Assembly: GCA_026785865.1 (NCBI GenBank)
Contig: JAJAZG010000017.1
Location: forward strand, 1-10,364
Reading direction: 5' to 3'
Source: Pseudanabaena sp. CAN_BIN31
GTDB lineage: Bacteria; Cyanobacteriota; Cyanobacteriia; Pseudanabaenales; Pseudanabaenaceae
Length of the DNA: 10,364 nt
Each line of letters starts with the position of its first letter. The stretch's first letter is position 1. The notes below the pieces were generated by a model. The model made no database searches. It was not told the DNA's origin and saw only the letters and a list, made by a program, of their open reading frames with translations. Shown in pieces: positions 1 through 6,416 of the stretch. The translations under genes and the position numbers were made by a program.

Positions 1-807
1 ACTGTGGTGCACTCAGTCGGTGGATGGGCTGCGCTCATCGGAGCAGCAGTCGTTGGAGCACGTTCTGGCAGATACGGCGACGATGGCAAAAACCGCGCAA
101 TTCCCGGACACAATATGGGACTTGCGACTTTAGGATGCTTGATCCTTTGGTTAGGTTGGTTTGGCTTTAACCCCGGTTCGACCATGGCGGCAGACGGTCG
201 TTTGATCGCTCACATCGCCTTGACAACTAACATGGGTGCATCCGCAGGTGGCATCGCTGCAACCATCGTGGCTTGGTTGTATCTTGGTAAGCCTGACCTA
301 TCAATGATCGTCAACGGTATCTTGGCGGGACTGGTCTCTGTTACTGCTTCTTGTGCTTGGATCACCTTGCCTAGCGCCATCATCATTGGTGCAATTGGCG
401 GCACAATTGTTGTGTTTGCAGTTGGCTTCTTCGATAAGCTCAAAATTGATGACCCTGTTGGTGCAACCTCAGTTCACCTCGTTTGTGGTATTTGGGGTAC
501 TTTGGCGGTTGGTTTATTCGCTGTTGGGCAGCAAACCGACATCGGTGGCGGTTATATCTTGCAAGCGGGTGCTGGACCTAAGGCTGGCTTATTTTTCGGA
601 GGTGGCTTTGAACAACTTCTACCTCAATTAATTGGCGTTGCATCCGTTGGTGGCTTTACTGTCGCTTTTAGCTTTATTGCTTGGTATGCGATTTCCCTAA
701 TCACAGGTGGAATTCGTGTTGAGCCAGAAGATGAGTTCAAGGGACTTGATATCTCTGAACATGGTATGGAAGCCTATTCTGGCTTTGTGAAGGAAGGTGA
801 AGGCTAA
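1..807 (+). CDS. amt: Ammonium transporter (Amt family), C-terminal part, 5' truncated by window edge
   Basis: Inner-membrane channel for ammonium uptake. The reading frame is open from base 1 and already begins inside the protein (TVVHSVGGWAALIG), so the ATG or GTG codons near the edge are not the start; 268 residues are present and roughly the first third or more of the protein is missing. Both histidines of the Amt twin-His pore are visible: fragment His4 in VVHSVGGW and His159 in SVHLVCGIWG. Several hydrophobic membrane helices follow one another, and the cytoplasmic tail EFKGLDISEHGMEAY is the conserved Amt C-terminus that couples to gating and PII (GlnK) binding in studied members. It ends with TAA at 805-807. 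Three hairpins follow before sir, so it is probably transcriptionally separate from sir. Cyanobacterial amt genes are usually NtcA-controlled, but the promoter lies outside the window. Confidence 0.96.
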   Translation, partial: TVVHSVGGWAALIGAAVVGARSGRYGDDGKNRAIPGHNMGLATLGCLILWLGWFGFNPGSTMAADGRLIAHIALTTNMGASAGGIAATIVAWLYLGKPDLSMIVNGILAGLVSVTASCAWITLPSAIIIGAIGGTIVVFAVGFFDKLKIDDPVGATSVHLVCGIWGTLAVGLFAVGQQTDIGGGYILQAGAGPKAGLFFGGGFEQLLPQLIGVASVGGFTVAFSFIAWYAISLITGGIRVEPEDEFKGLDISEHGMEAYSGFVKEGEG

Positions 808-838
808 TTATTAGCTCTATTAGCTTATTTTGAACAGG

Positions 839-858
839 CAAGGGGCTTAAGCCCCTTG
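839..858 (+). terminator. 20-nt perfect palindrome downstream of amt
   Basis: CAAGGGGC-TTAA-GCCCCTTG: an 8-bp GC-rich stem with a 4-nt loop (fully self-complementary over 20 nt), 31 nt after the amt stop. Only TT follows, so it would be a weak intrinsic terminator or an mRNA 3'-end stabiliser. First of three hairpins in the amt-sir gap. Confidence 0.5.
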
Positions 859-871
859 TTAAGGCTATTAA

Positions 872-898
872 AAGTTGCTGCTGTAAGCAACTTATTTT
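872..898 (+). terminator. Probable intrinsic terminator of amt
   Basis: AAGTTGCT (872-879), six-base loop, AGCAACTT (886-893), then ATTTTT. An 8-bp stem followed by a T-run is the standard rho-independent layout. Second of three hairpins after amt. Confidence 0.55.
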
Positions 899-967
899 TA
901 CAAGCTGACTAATACAAAAAAAGAGGCGACGCTATGCGTCGCCTCTTTTTTTGTATTAGTTTGTAAA
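897..967. repeat. Long hairpin / bidirectional terminator between amt and sir
   Basis: The arms at 908-932 and 936-960 are perfect inverse complements (25 bp) around a 3-nt TAT loop. The GC-rich core GAGGCGACGC/GCGTCGCCTC is flanked by seven A on the left and seven T on the right, so it would act as an intrinsic terminator in either direction. The symmetry resumes outside: TTTACAA (897-903) pairs with TTGTAAA (961-967), with a 4-nt bulge (904-907) on the left side only. Its length goes well beyond what termination requires. Confidence 0.8.
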
Positions 968-996
968 GTTCATCTTAATGTCGCTGAGTTTGGGGG

Positions 997-1002
997 TATA
1001 AT
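997..1002 (+). promoter_or_regulatory. Candidate -10 box of sir promoter
   Basis: A consensus TATAAT lies 48 bp upstream of the sir ATG, in a short gap just after the large hairpin. No good TTGACA is seen at 16-18 bp upstream; the best is CTTAAT at 974-979. This suggests a weak or activator-dependent promoter. No clear NtcA palindrome was found here. Confidence 0.45.
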
Positions 1003-1049
1003 GGTGGGGCAGAAGAATTAAAAATATATTGAGTTTCGATAGTTGAATC

Positions 1050-2975
1050 ATGATAAACACGTTGACAAGTCCTGTAAAAGTATCAAAGGTTGAAGTCCTT
1101 AAGCAAAAAAGTGACTTTTTGCGCGGTCCCATCAACACTGAGCTAAATGATGGCAATCCGTTTTTTAGTCAAGATGGCATTCAAATCCTCAAGTTTCATG
1201 GTTCCTATCAACAAAAAGAACGCGATTTTGAAAAGAACAAAGTTAAGGGTGAGGAAGCGCAATACAGCATGATGTTGCGGACTCGTAGCCCAGGTGGGAT
1301 AGTTCCTTGGCAGTTGTATTTGGCGCTCGATAAGCTTTGCGATAAGTATGGAAACCACACGTTAAGGGCAACGACGCGGCAAGGTTTTCAGATTCATGCC
1401 ATTCTCAAAGAAAATCTGAAGACGGTAATTGCGGATATCACCAGAAACATGGGATCGACGGTGGGTGCTTGTGGTGACATCAATCGTAATGTGATGGCTC
1501 CTTCGGCTCCCTTCAAAAATAAGCCTGAGTATATTTATGCCCGTGAATATGCGTTTAAAATCGCGGATTTGCTAGCACCACAGGCTGGAGCTTATTATGA
1601 TATTTGGCTAGATGGTGAAGTTGCCGTCAGTTCTTCGGAAGCACCAGAAGTAACTGAGGCTCGTAACCGTCAAGGGACAGGGACAGCAACAACGAATATC
1701 AGCGATATCGAGCCGATTTATGGGGTTCAGTATTTGCCGCGCAAGTTCAAAATTGCGATCGCAGTTGCTGGTGATAACTCAGTCGATCTCTATACCAATG
1801 ATTTGGCGTTGGTGGTAATTACCAATGCTCAAAACGAACTTGAAGGCTTTAATGTCTATGTCGGCGGTGGTTTAGGACGCGCTCACAATAACGATGCAAC
1901 GATTGTGAGAATGGCGGACAGTATTGGCTTTGTACCTGTCGCCAAGATTTATGACCTGATCAAGGCGATCGTCTCTTTACAACGTGACTATGGCGATCGC
2001 CACAATCGTCGTCATTCGCGTTTCAAGCATATTTTGCATGAATGGGGCGTGGATAAGTTCAAGCAAGTTTTGCGCGAATATTACCCGACTGAATTGACTC
2101 CTGCGATCGCATTACCAGACTTTAAATATCAAGATTATTTGGGCTGGCATGAGCAGGGCGATGGTAAATATTTTGTCGGTGTCTCGATTGAGAATGGTCG
2201 AGTTAGCGATCGCGCCGATCTGCAACTAAAAACGGCTTTGCGCGAGATTAGCGGAAAGTTTCAGCATGATTTTGTATTAACACCAAATCACAATTTGTTG
2301 ATTACTGAGATCGCTGCTGACGAAAAAGACGAGATTCAAAAAATTCTTGATCGCTGCCATGTGCTAGCACCTGACAAAATCGATACGCTAGTGCGTTACT
2401 CGATGGCTTGTCCTGCTTTCCCAACTTGTGGACTGGCGATCGCCGAGTCAGAACGTGTATTACCTAGCGTACTAGCACGCATCCGCAAATTATTAGTGCG
2501 TTTGGGCTTAGAGCATGAAACCTTTGTCACCCGCATGACTGGTTGCCCTAATGGTTGCGCCCGTCCATACATGGCAGAACTTGCATTTGTCGGTAGCGCC
2601 GCCGATGAATATCAAATTTGGCTAGGTGGTAGTTTTAACTCGACTCGGTTGGCTCAGCCCTATGTGCAGCGTTTGCACATTGATAATCTCGAAAAAGGTT
2701 TAGAGCCGCTATTTGTTTATTTTAAAAATGAACGTTTGGCAGGAGAGGGTTTTGGTGATTTTTGCGATCGTAAGGGCAATGAGGATTTACGCAAGTTTGC
2801 GGAAGCTTATATGCCAGAAATCGATGAAAACGAATCTCAAGGTAAGCGCAAAGATATCCGTCATCGTGTCACGCTTTCGGCGAAATCCTATGAGCTTTTG
2901 AAAAAGGCTGTGGGTGAACAAGATGCTTCGATGAAGGATATTGTCGAGACGGCTTTAGAGAAGTATTTGGCATAG
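1050..2975 (+). CDS. sir: Ferredoxin-sulfite reductase
   Basis: Assimilatory enzyme that reduces sulfite to sulfide with six electrons from ferredoxin, using a coupled siroheme and [4Fe-4S] cluster. At 641 residues it matches cyanobacterial Sir rather than NirA (about 510). Two nitrite/sulfite reductase repeats are present. The cluster/siroheme cysteines are Cys454 and Cys460 (CPAFPTC), and Cys499 and Cys503 (TGCPNGCARPYMAE); TGCPNGCARP is the Sir form, where nitrite reductases usually have TGCPNSCGQ. EPLFVYF and GFGDFCDR near 550-580 also match plant and cyanobacterial Sir. Residues ~604-641 (RHRVTLSAKSYELLKK... to ALEKYLA) lie beyond the catalytic fold and resemble a ribbon-helix-helix unit. 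The ATG at 1050 puts the conserved SDFLRGPI near residue 21. No Shine-Dalgarno sequence is seen. It is flanked by terminators, so probably monocistronic; the TAG stop sits in a small hairpin (2971-2986). Confidence 0.95.
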   Translation: MINTLTSPVKVSKVEVLKQKSDFLRGPINTELNDGNPFFSQDGIQILKFHGSYQQKERDFEKNKVKGEEAQYSMMLRTRSPGGIVPWQLYLALDKLCDKYGNHTLRATTRQGFQIHAILKENLKTVIADITRNMGSTVGACGDINRNVMAPSAPFKNKPEYIYAREYAFKIADLLAPQAGAYYDIWLDGEVAVSSSEAPEVTEARNRQGTGTATTNISDIEPIYGVQYLPRKFKIAIAVAGDNSVDLYTNDLALVVITNAQNELEGFNVYVGGGLGRAHNNDATIVRMADSIGFVPVAKIYDLIKAIVSLQRDYGDRHNRRHSRFKHILHEWGVDKFKQVLREYYPTELTPAIALPDFKYQDYLGWHEQGDGKYFVGVSIENGRVSDRADLQLKTALREISGKFQHDFVLTPNHNLLITEIAADEKDEIQKILDRCHVLAPDKIDTLVRYSMACPAFPTCGLAIAESERVLPSVLARIRKLLVRLGLEHETFVTRMTGCPNGCARPYMAELAFVGSAADEYQIWLGGSFNSTRLAQPYVQRLHIDNLEKGLEPLFVYFKNERLAGEGFGDFCDRKGNEDLRKFAEAYMPEIDENESQGKRKDIRHRVTLSAKSYELLKKAVGEQDASMKDIVETALEKYLA

Positions 2976-2986
2976 AAAATTCTATG
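2971..2986 (+). other. Small palindrome over the sir stop codon
   Basis: CATAGAA-AA-TTCTATG is a 7-bp inverted repeat that contains the TAG stop of sir and abuts the structured repeat that starts at 2986. It is too AT-rich to be a terminator by itself. Confidence 0.35.
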
Positions 2987-3054
2987 TAGGGGCAAAGCAT
3001 TCCCGTAGATATTTGTAAATTCTCAGATCATCTCTATTTGGGAATGCTTTGCCC
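2986..3054 (+). repeat. Structured dispersed-repeat copy 1 (GTAG-headed, 15-bp stem)
   Basis: GTAGGGGCAAAGCATTCCC opens the element. The 15-nt arm at 2990-3004 pairs perfectly with 3040-3054 across a 35-nt AT-rich loop. It lies just after sir in the convergent gap, so it may also serve as the sir 3'-end structure, but it has no T-tract. Head sequence, length, loop size and the ATTTG..AATGCTT..CCC end are shared with the copy at 3097-3166 on the other strand, so I treat both as one repeat family. Confidence 0.65.
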
Positions 3055-3096
3055 AAACCTCTCAACGCAGGGACAATTTATCGGTGACAGCAAAGA

Positions 3097-3166
3097 GGGT
3101 TAAGCATTTGCAAATAAGGATGGGAGTGATAATTTGAACATGGTCGTGCAAATGCTTAACCCCTAC
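3097..3166 (-). repeat. Structured dispersed-repeat copy 2, opposite orientation
   Basis: Read on the minus strand it opens GTAGGGGTTAAGCATTTGCA. The arms at 3147-3162 and 3097-3112 pair perfectly (16 bp) across a 34-nt loop. It is 70 nt long against 69 nt for copy 1. The head overlaps the end of the TPR gene: the GTAG of the repeat provides that gene's TAG stop (3163-3165). Compared with copy 1, four stem pairs differ and all four are compensated on the opposite arm. Confidence 0.65.
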
Positions 3167-5019
3167 GAATTTTTGTGTTGTTGCCACAATCGCGACCAGA
3201 GGCGGCGGAACCAATCAAACAACTTTTGTAAGGGATTTTTGCGCTGCGAAGATCGCTTGGGAGGTTGAGGTTGGTAGTTTGGCATTGATTTCTGATACCA
3301 TTCGGGAGTTTCTTCTGATTCGTCTTTAATGCTAAATCGCTTGGATTCTTTGGCAACTGTCTCTAGCGGCGCAAAGGCTTTATCAGAACCTTCAATCATG
3401 TGATAAAGCCCTAATTCTTCATATATCTGTCTCGAAGCATTGAAAGCTTCTATCGATTCTTTTCTACGTCCTAAATTTTTTAGGACAACTCCTAAGTTAT
3501 TGAGAGAATTTGCTTCACCATTGCGATCGCCAATTTCTCTAGTAATTCCTAATTGCTGATGAAGAAACTGAATCGCTTGCTGGTACTGTCCCAGTGAACC
3601 GTATGCATTGCCTAGATTGCCAAGAGAAGCTGATTCACCTTGGCGATCCCCGACTACTCTATCAATTTCTAGAGACTTCTGATAAAACTGAATCGCTTGC
3701 TCGTACTGCCCTAGTAAAAAATAAGCACTGCCTAGATTGCCAAGAGAAGCTGCTTCACCATTGCAATCGCCAATTTCTCTTTTAATTTCCAGAGTCTGCT
3801 GATGAAACTGAATCGCTTGCTGGTACTGCCCTAGTGAGTTGTATGCATTGCCTAGACTGCCAAGAGAATTTGCTTCACCATTGCGATCGCCGATTTCTCT
3901 TTTAATTTCCAGAGACTGCTGCTGAAATTGAATCGCTTGCTGGTACTGCCCTAGTGAGTTGTATGCAATGCCTAGATTGCCAAGAGAAGCTGCTTCACCA
4001 TTGCGATCGCCAATTTCTTTTTTAATTTCCAGAGACTGCTGATGAAATTGAATCGCTTGCTGGTACTGCCCTAGTGAGTTGTATGCAATGCCTAGATTGC
4101 CAAGAGATTTTGCTTCACCATTGCGATCGCCAATTTCTTTTGTAATTTCCAGAGACTGCTGATGAAATTGAATCGCTTGCTGGTACTGTCCTAGTGAAGC
4201 GTATGCATTACCTAAACCCTTAAGAGAAACTGCTTCACTTTTTCTATCTTCTACCTTTCTCGATATTTCTAAGGCTTGCTGATGAAATTTAATTGCTTCA
4301 TTATATTTGCTCAAGCTATCGTAAGCATTCCCTAACTCATTCAATATTTCGATCTGATTAGAGATATTGGGATTATCAGAACCAGAGGGATTAGCTTCCA
4401 TTAACAGCCGATGCAATAGGTCAATGCGTTCTTGCTTTTCGGGCTTGATGTAATTACCAAGAATGCGATCAGAACCAATAGTTTTACTTACCGCAAAATC
4501 CCTAGCCTCCTGCGTAGTCTGAAACCGAAACGACCCCGACTTCCATGCCCAAAAATCTGGCGCAAACTGCGTGAATCGCGTAATCGCATAGTCAGGCAAC
4601 ACAAACACCACAGGATGCGGCACTTTTTTGATATAGCCATCCCGCACAAAATTGAGATCCACCAAAAACGGTGGATAGTCACCTACAACATTGATCGCAT
4701 TTTCCAAACCCCGCAACACCACCACCAATTTCTTCCCCTCTTGACGTGGCAAAACCGCCAATCGCTCAACCAACTCATCTAATAAATACCGCAAATCAGG
4801 ATCATTGAACTCCCAATCCACCAACTGCAACTCCTCCCACTCAGGATCATTGCTCATCTCCTGATTTAGAGCCGCCACCATCGCCACCCCATCTTGCCAA
4901 AAATTACACTCCGCAAGGGCAATAGTAAACCCATCCGACAAATCTAATAAAGACAATAATCCCTGAATTGATTGGTTATTGAGCAATGCAAAATCTAGCT
5001 TGTCTTCGGTGTCATTCAT
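3163..5019 (-). CDS. TPR-repeat protein with P-loop-less N-terminal domain, partner of adjacent ATPase
   Basis: 618 residues; function unknown. Residues 1-~195 form an alpha/beta domain with hydrophobic strands (FTIALAECN at 31-39, KLVVVLRGLE at 97-106) laid out like an NTPase, but with no Walker A GxxxxGK[S/T]. The segments LNFVRDGY (122-129) and APDFWAWKSGSFRFQ (153-167) belong to a type I associate with TPR/NLR-like proteins of cyanobacteria (recollection, not a search). Residues 221-540 hold eight 40-residue TPRs, most close to GEAxSLGNLGxAYxSLGQYQ followed by QAIQFHQQSLEIKREIGDRN. After a Pro/Lys linker the tail LFDWFRRLWSRLWQQ (600-614) is basic and Trp-rich and could be an amphipathic membrane-contacting helix. 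The ATG at 5017-5019 lies 8 bp after the ATPase stop, so the two are probably co-transcribed. No effector domain (CHAT, TIR, nuclease) is visible. Confidence 0.88.
   Translation of the reverse strand: MNDTEDKLDFALLNNQSIQGLLSLLDLSDGFTIALAECNFWQDGVAMVAALNQEMSNDPEWEELQLVDWEFNDPDLRYLLDELVERLAVLPRQEGKKLVVVLRGLENAINVVGDYPPFLVDLNFVRDGYIKKVPHPVVFVLPDYAITRFTQFAPDFWAWKSGSFRFQTTQEARDFAVSKTIGSDRILGNYIKPEKQERIDLLHRLLMEANPSGSDNPNISNQIEILNELGNAYDSLSKYNEAIKFHQQALEISRKVEDRKSEAVSLKGLGNAYASLGQYQQAIQFHQQSLEITKEIGDRNGEAKSLGNLGIAYNSLGQYQQAIQFHQQSLEIKKEIGDRNGEAASLGNLGIAYNSLGQYQQAIQFQQQSLEIKREIGDRNGEANSLGSLGNAYNSLGQYQQAIQFHQQTLEIKREIGDCNGEAASLGNLGSAYFLLGQYEQAIQFYQKSLEIDRVVGDRQGESASLGNLGNAYGSLGQYQQAIQFLHQQLGITREIGDRNGEANSLNNLGVVLKNLGRRKESIEAFNASRQIYEELGLYHMIEGSDKAFAPLETVAKESKRFSIKDESEETPEWYQKSMPNYQPQPPKRSSQRKNPLQKLFDWFRRLWSRLWQQHKNS
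3400..4359 (-). repeat. Eight tandem 120-bp units encoding the TPR array
   Basis: The period is exactly 120 bp (40 codons). The central units are the most alike: by eye 3841-3960, 3961-4080 and 4081-4200 differ from their neighbours at only about 7-8 of 120 positions. Outer units, especially the first and last, are more diverged. HIP1 octamers occur at the same phase (3523, 3883, 4003, 4123), encoding the GDRN turn. In the units at ~3600 and ~3720 the same site is broken by point changes. This indicates recent internal duplication rather than old conserved repeats. Confidence 0.92.
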
Positions 5020-5027
5020 AGTAATAA

Positions 5028-6416
5028 TTAGGGATTAGTTGCCCGATAATTTTCCAACGCTCTAAGAAATAAACGACTTCTAATTACGACAGGATTGAGA
5101 TAATTCCAACGATTTAAACCGTTATATTCTAATACCGAAGTATTCGACAGCATCGCCTGTCTGATCTCATTCTTTGGAGCATTTTTGCTTAGATAAACCT
5201 TCGCCAAAACTGGATAATGGTCATCAGGAATCAAGCGTTCAAAAGCAAATTGTTCTTGATTAATTGCATAGTTAATATGCTCAGCATTCACCTTGGTAGC
5301 ACGACTAGTTCTCGCATTCTGAATAGAACTGCGAACCATCTGCATCATCTGTCGGACATGCCCCCCACTATATTTTGCTAACTCCATTAAGCCCAATCTT
5401 GCCTCAAAAATCGCTTCAACATCTATTCGCTTTTCAATTAAACTAATCATCGTATTTAAACCCTTGTCACTATATACAAGGTCGCTGTCAGTAGGGCTTA
5501 GTGGATCATAATTATAAATATTGATCATAGGGATAATATTGTATTTCGCAAAAGCATTATTAATGTTTTTAGAAGAATAGACTACTGAAATTGGCACAGT
5601 ATAAATAATCGTGCAATGTAAATCTTTGAGTTGAGCAGCATAGTCGAAAAACAGATGATTCGCAACGTTTATAGGCGTGCGATCTAAATTATCAAAAATA
5701 ATTAAAAACCCTTTACATTTAGGGAATTTTTTCTGCCACTTTTTGAGTCCATTATCTAACAACAAATTAATGTCTGCTTTCAAACGCGAAACATCTTTGA
5801 GTAAAGTTTGACGCACAGTCTTTTTGCCCTGATGTGATGCTTTAACTTGCCCTAATAACTTCACCAATAATTTTGCTAAAAATGGCGGTGCAATTGACAC
5901 AATACCTTCCAATGGATTTTTGGTACTCAAAGTTATTTCACCCTCGATCGCGATCGATTTGTCCACCGATTCTACTGTTTCATTAATAATTTCTTTAAAC
6001 CATTGCTCAAAATTTGCCAGCAACTGATGATCAAAACTCAAACCATTACGCCGTAATTCAAATTCCACCCATTTGATCACAATCAGATAAATATCTGTAT
6101 ATTCAGCATCATTGATATCTGTCTCCGTCATCGCATCTACATAAATCACCTTATATTCATCTGCCCAACGGCTCTGAATTTGGCGTAATTCTGTACTTTT
6201 GCCACAGCCTTGATGTCCTGTAAACAAAATTGTGCTAGATTGCGATGCTTCTTGATCTTCTAGAATTAAACTAATTTCATTGATCGCATTATTTTTACGA
6301 CTCTCAGACAGATCCACATAATATCGCTCTAACTGCTCATCCTGAAGCGGAACCACATCACATACACGATAGGCATCCTTGAGATTGTCGGCTAATGGGT
6401 AAGATGATGTAGTCAT
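5028..6416 (-). CDS. AAA/STAND-like P-loop ATPase, first gene of the two-gene module
   Basis: 462 residues, cytosolic by sequence, function unassigned. Walker A is GHQGCGKS (67-74, Lys73). Walker B is FLIIFDNLDR (237-246, Asp242), a DxxDR form reminiscent of KAP/STAND-type NTPases rather than the classical DE. The strand TIIYTVPISVVYS (269-281) fits sensor 1, and SGGHVRQM (350-357, Arg355) fits a sensor-2-like arginine. After a helical lid, residues ~395-460 (with VLEYNGLNRWNYLNPVVI at 428-445) look like a winged-helix C-terminus. Residues ~145-200 between Walker A and B form a variable insert containing a hydrophobic stretch (GIVSIAPPFLAKLLVKLLG) that could contact a partner or membrane. No effector domain is fused. 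The ATG at 6414-6416 has no Shine-Dalgarno sequence but has a HIP1 octamer (6432-6439) in its leader. It is followed after 8 bp by the TPR gene. Confidence 0.88.
   Translation of the reverse strand: MTTSSYPLADNLKDAYRVCDVVPLQDEQLERYYVDLSESRKNNAINEISLILEDQEASQSSTILFTGHQGCGKSTELRQIQSRWADEYKVIYVDAMTETDINDAEYTDIYLIVIKWVEFELRRNGLSFDHQLLANFEQWFKEIINETVESVDKSIAIEGEITLSTKNPLEGIVSIAPPFLAKLLVKLLGQVKASHQGKKTVRQTLLKDVSRLKADINLLLDNGLKKWQKKFPKCKGFLIIFDNLDRTPINVANHLFFDYAAQLKDLHCTIIYTVPISVVYSSKNINNAFAKYNIIPMINIYNYDPLSPTDSDLVYSDKGLNTMISLIEKRIDVEAIFEARLGLMELAKYSGGHVRQMMQMVRSSIQNARTSRATKVNAEHINYAINQEQFAFERLIPDDHYPVLAKVYLSKNAPKNEIRQAMLSNTSVLEYNGLNRWNYLNPVVIRSRLFLRALENYRATNP

Noticed and set aside
839..898. Small RNA gene between amt and sir
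   Set aside because: Two hairpins in series could look like an sRNA, but no promoter is visible before them and both are explained as amt 3'-end structures.
961..1049. NtcA or CysR/CmpR-type operator upstream of sir
   Set aside because: No GTA-N8-TAC and no convincing LysR-type T-N11-A palindrome could be identified; only the TATAAT box stands out.
956..1156. Minus-strand ORF across the amt-sir gap and the start of sir
   Set aside because: It starts within the sir coding region and runs through the sir promoter and hairpin; no protein-like pattern.
1050..2975. Ferredoxin-nitrite reductase (nirA) as the identity of this gene
   Set aside because: The length (641) and TGCPNGCARPYMAE motif are of the sulfite reductase type; nitrite reductases are shorter and usually have TGCPNSCGQ.
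3400..4359. CRISPR-like regular repeat
   Set aside because: The period is 120 bp with no unique spacers, and the whole array is translated as in-frame TPRs.
4432..4782. 116-codon plus-strand ORF opposite the N-terminal domain of the TPR protein
   Set aside because: Fully antisense to a coding domain with clear protein-like features; its own translation is rich in Arg/His/Pro and looks like a shadow.
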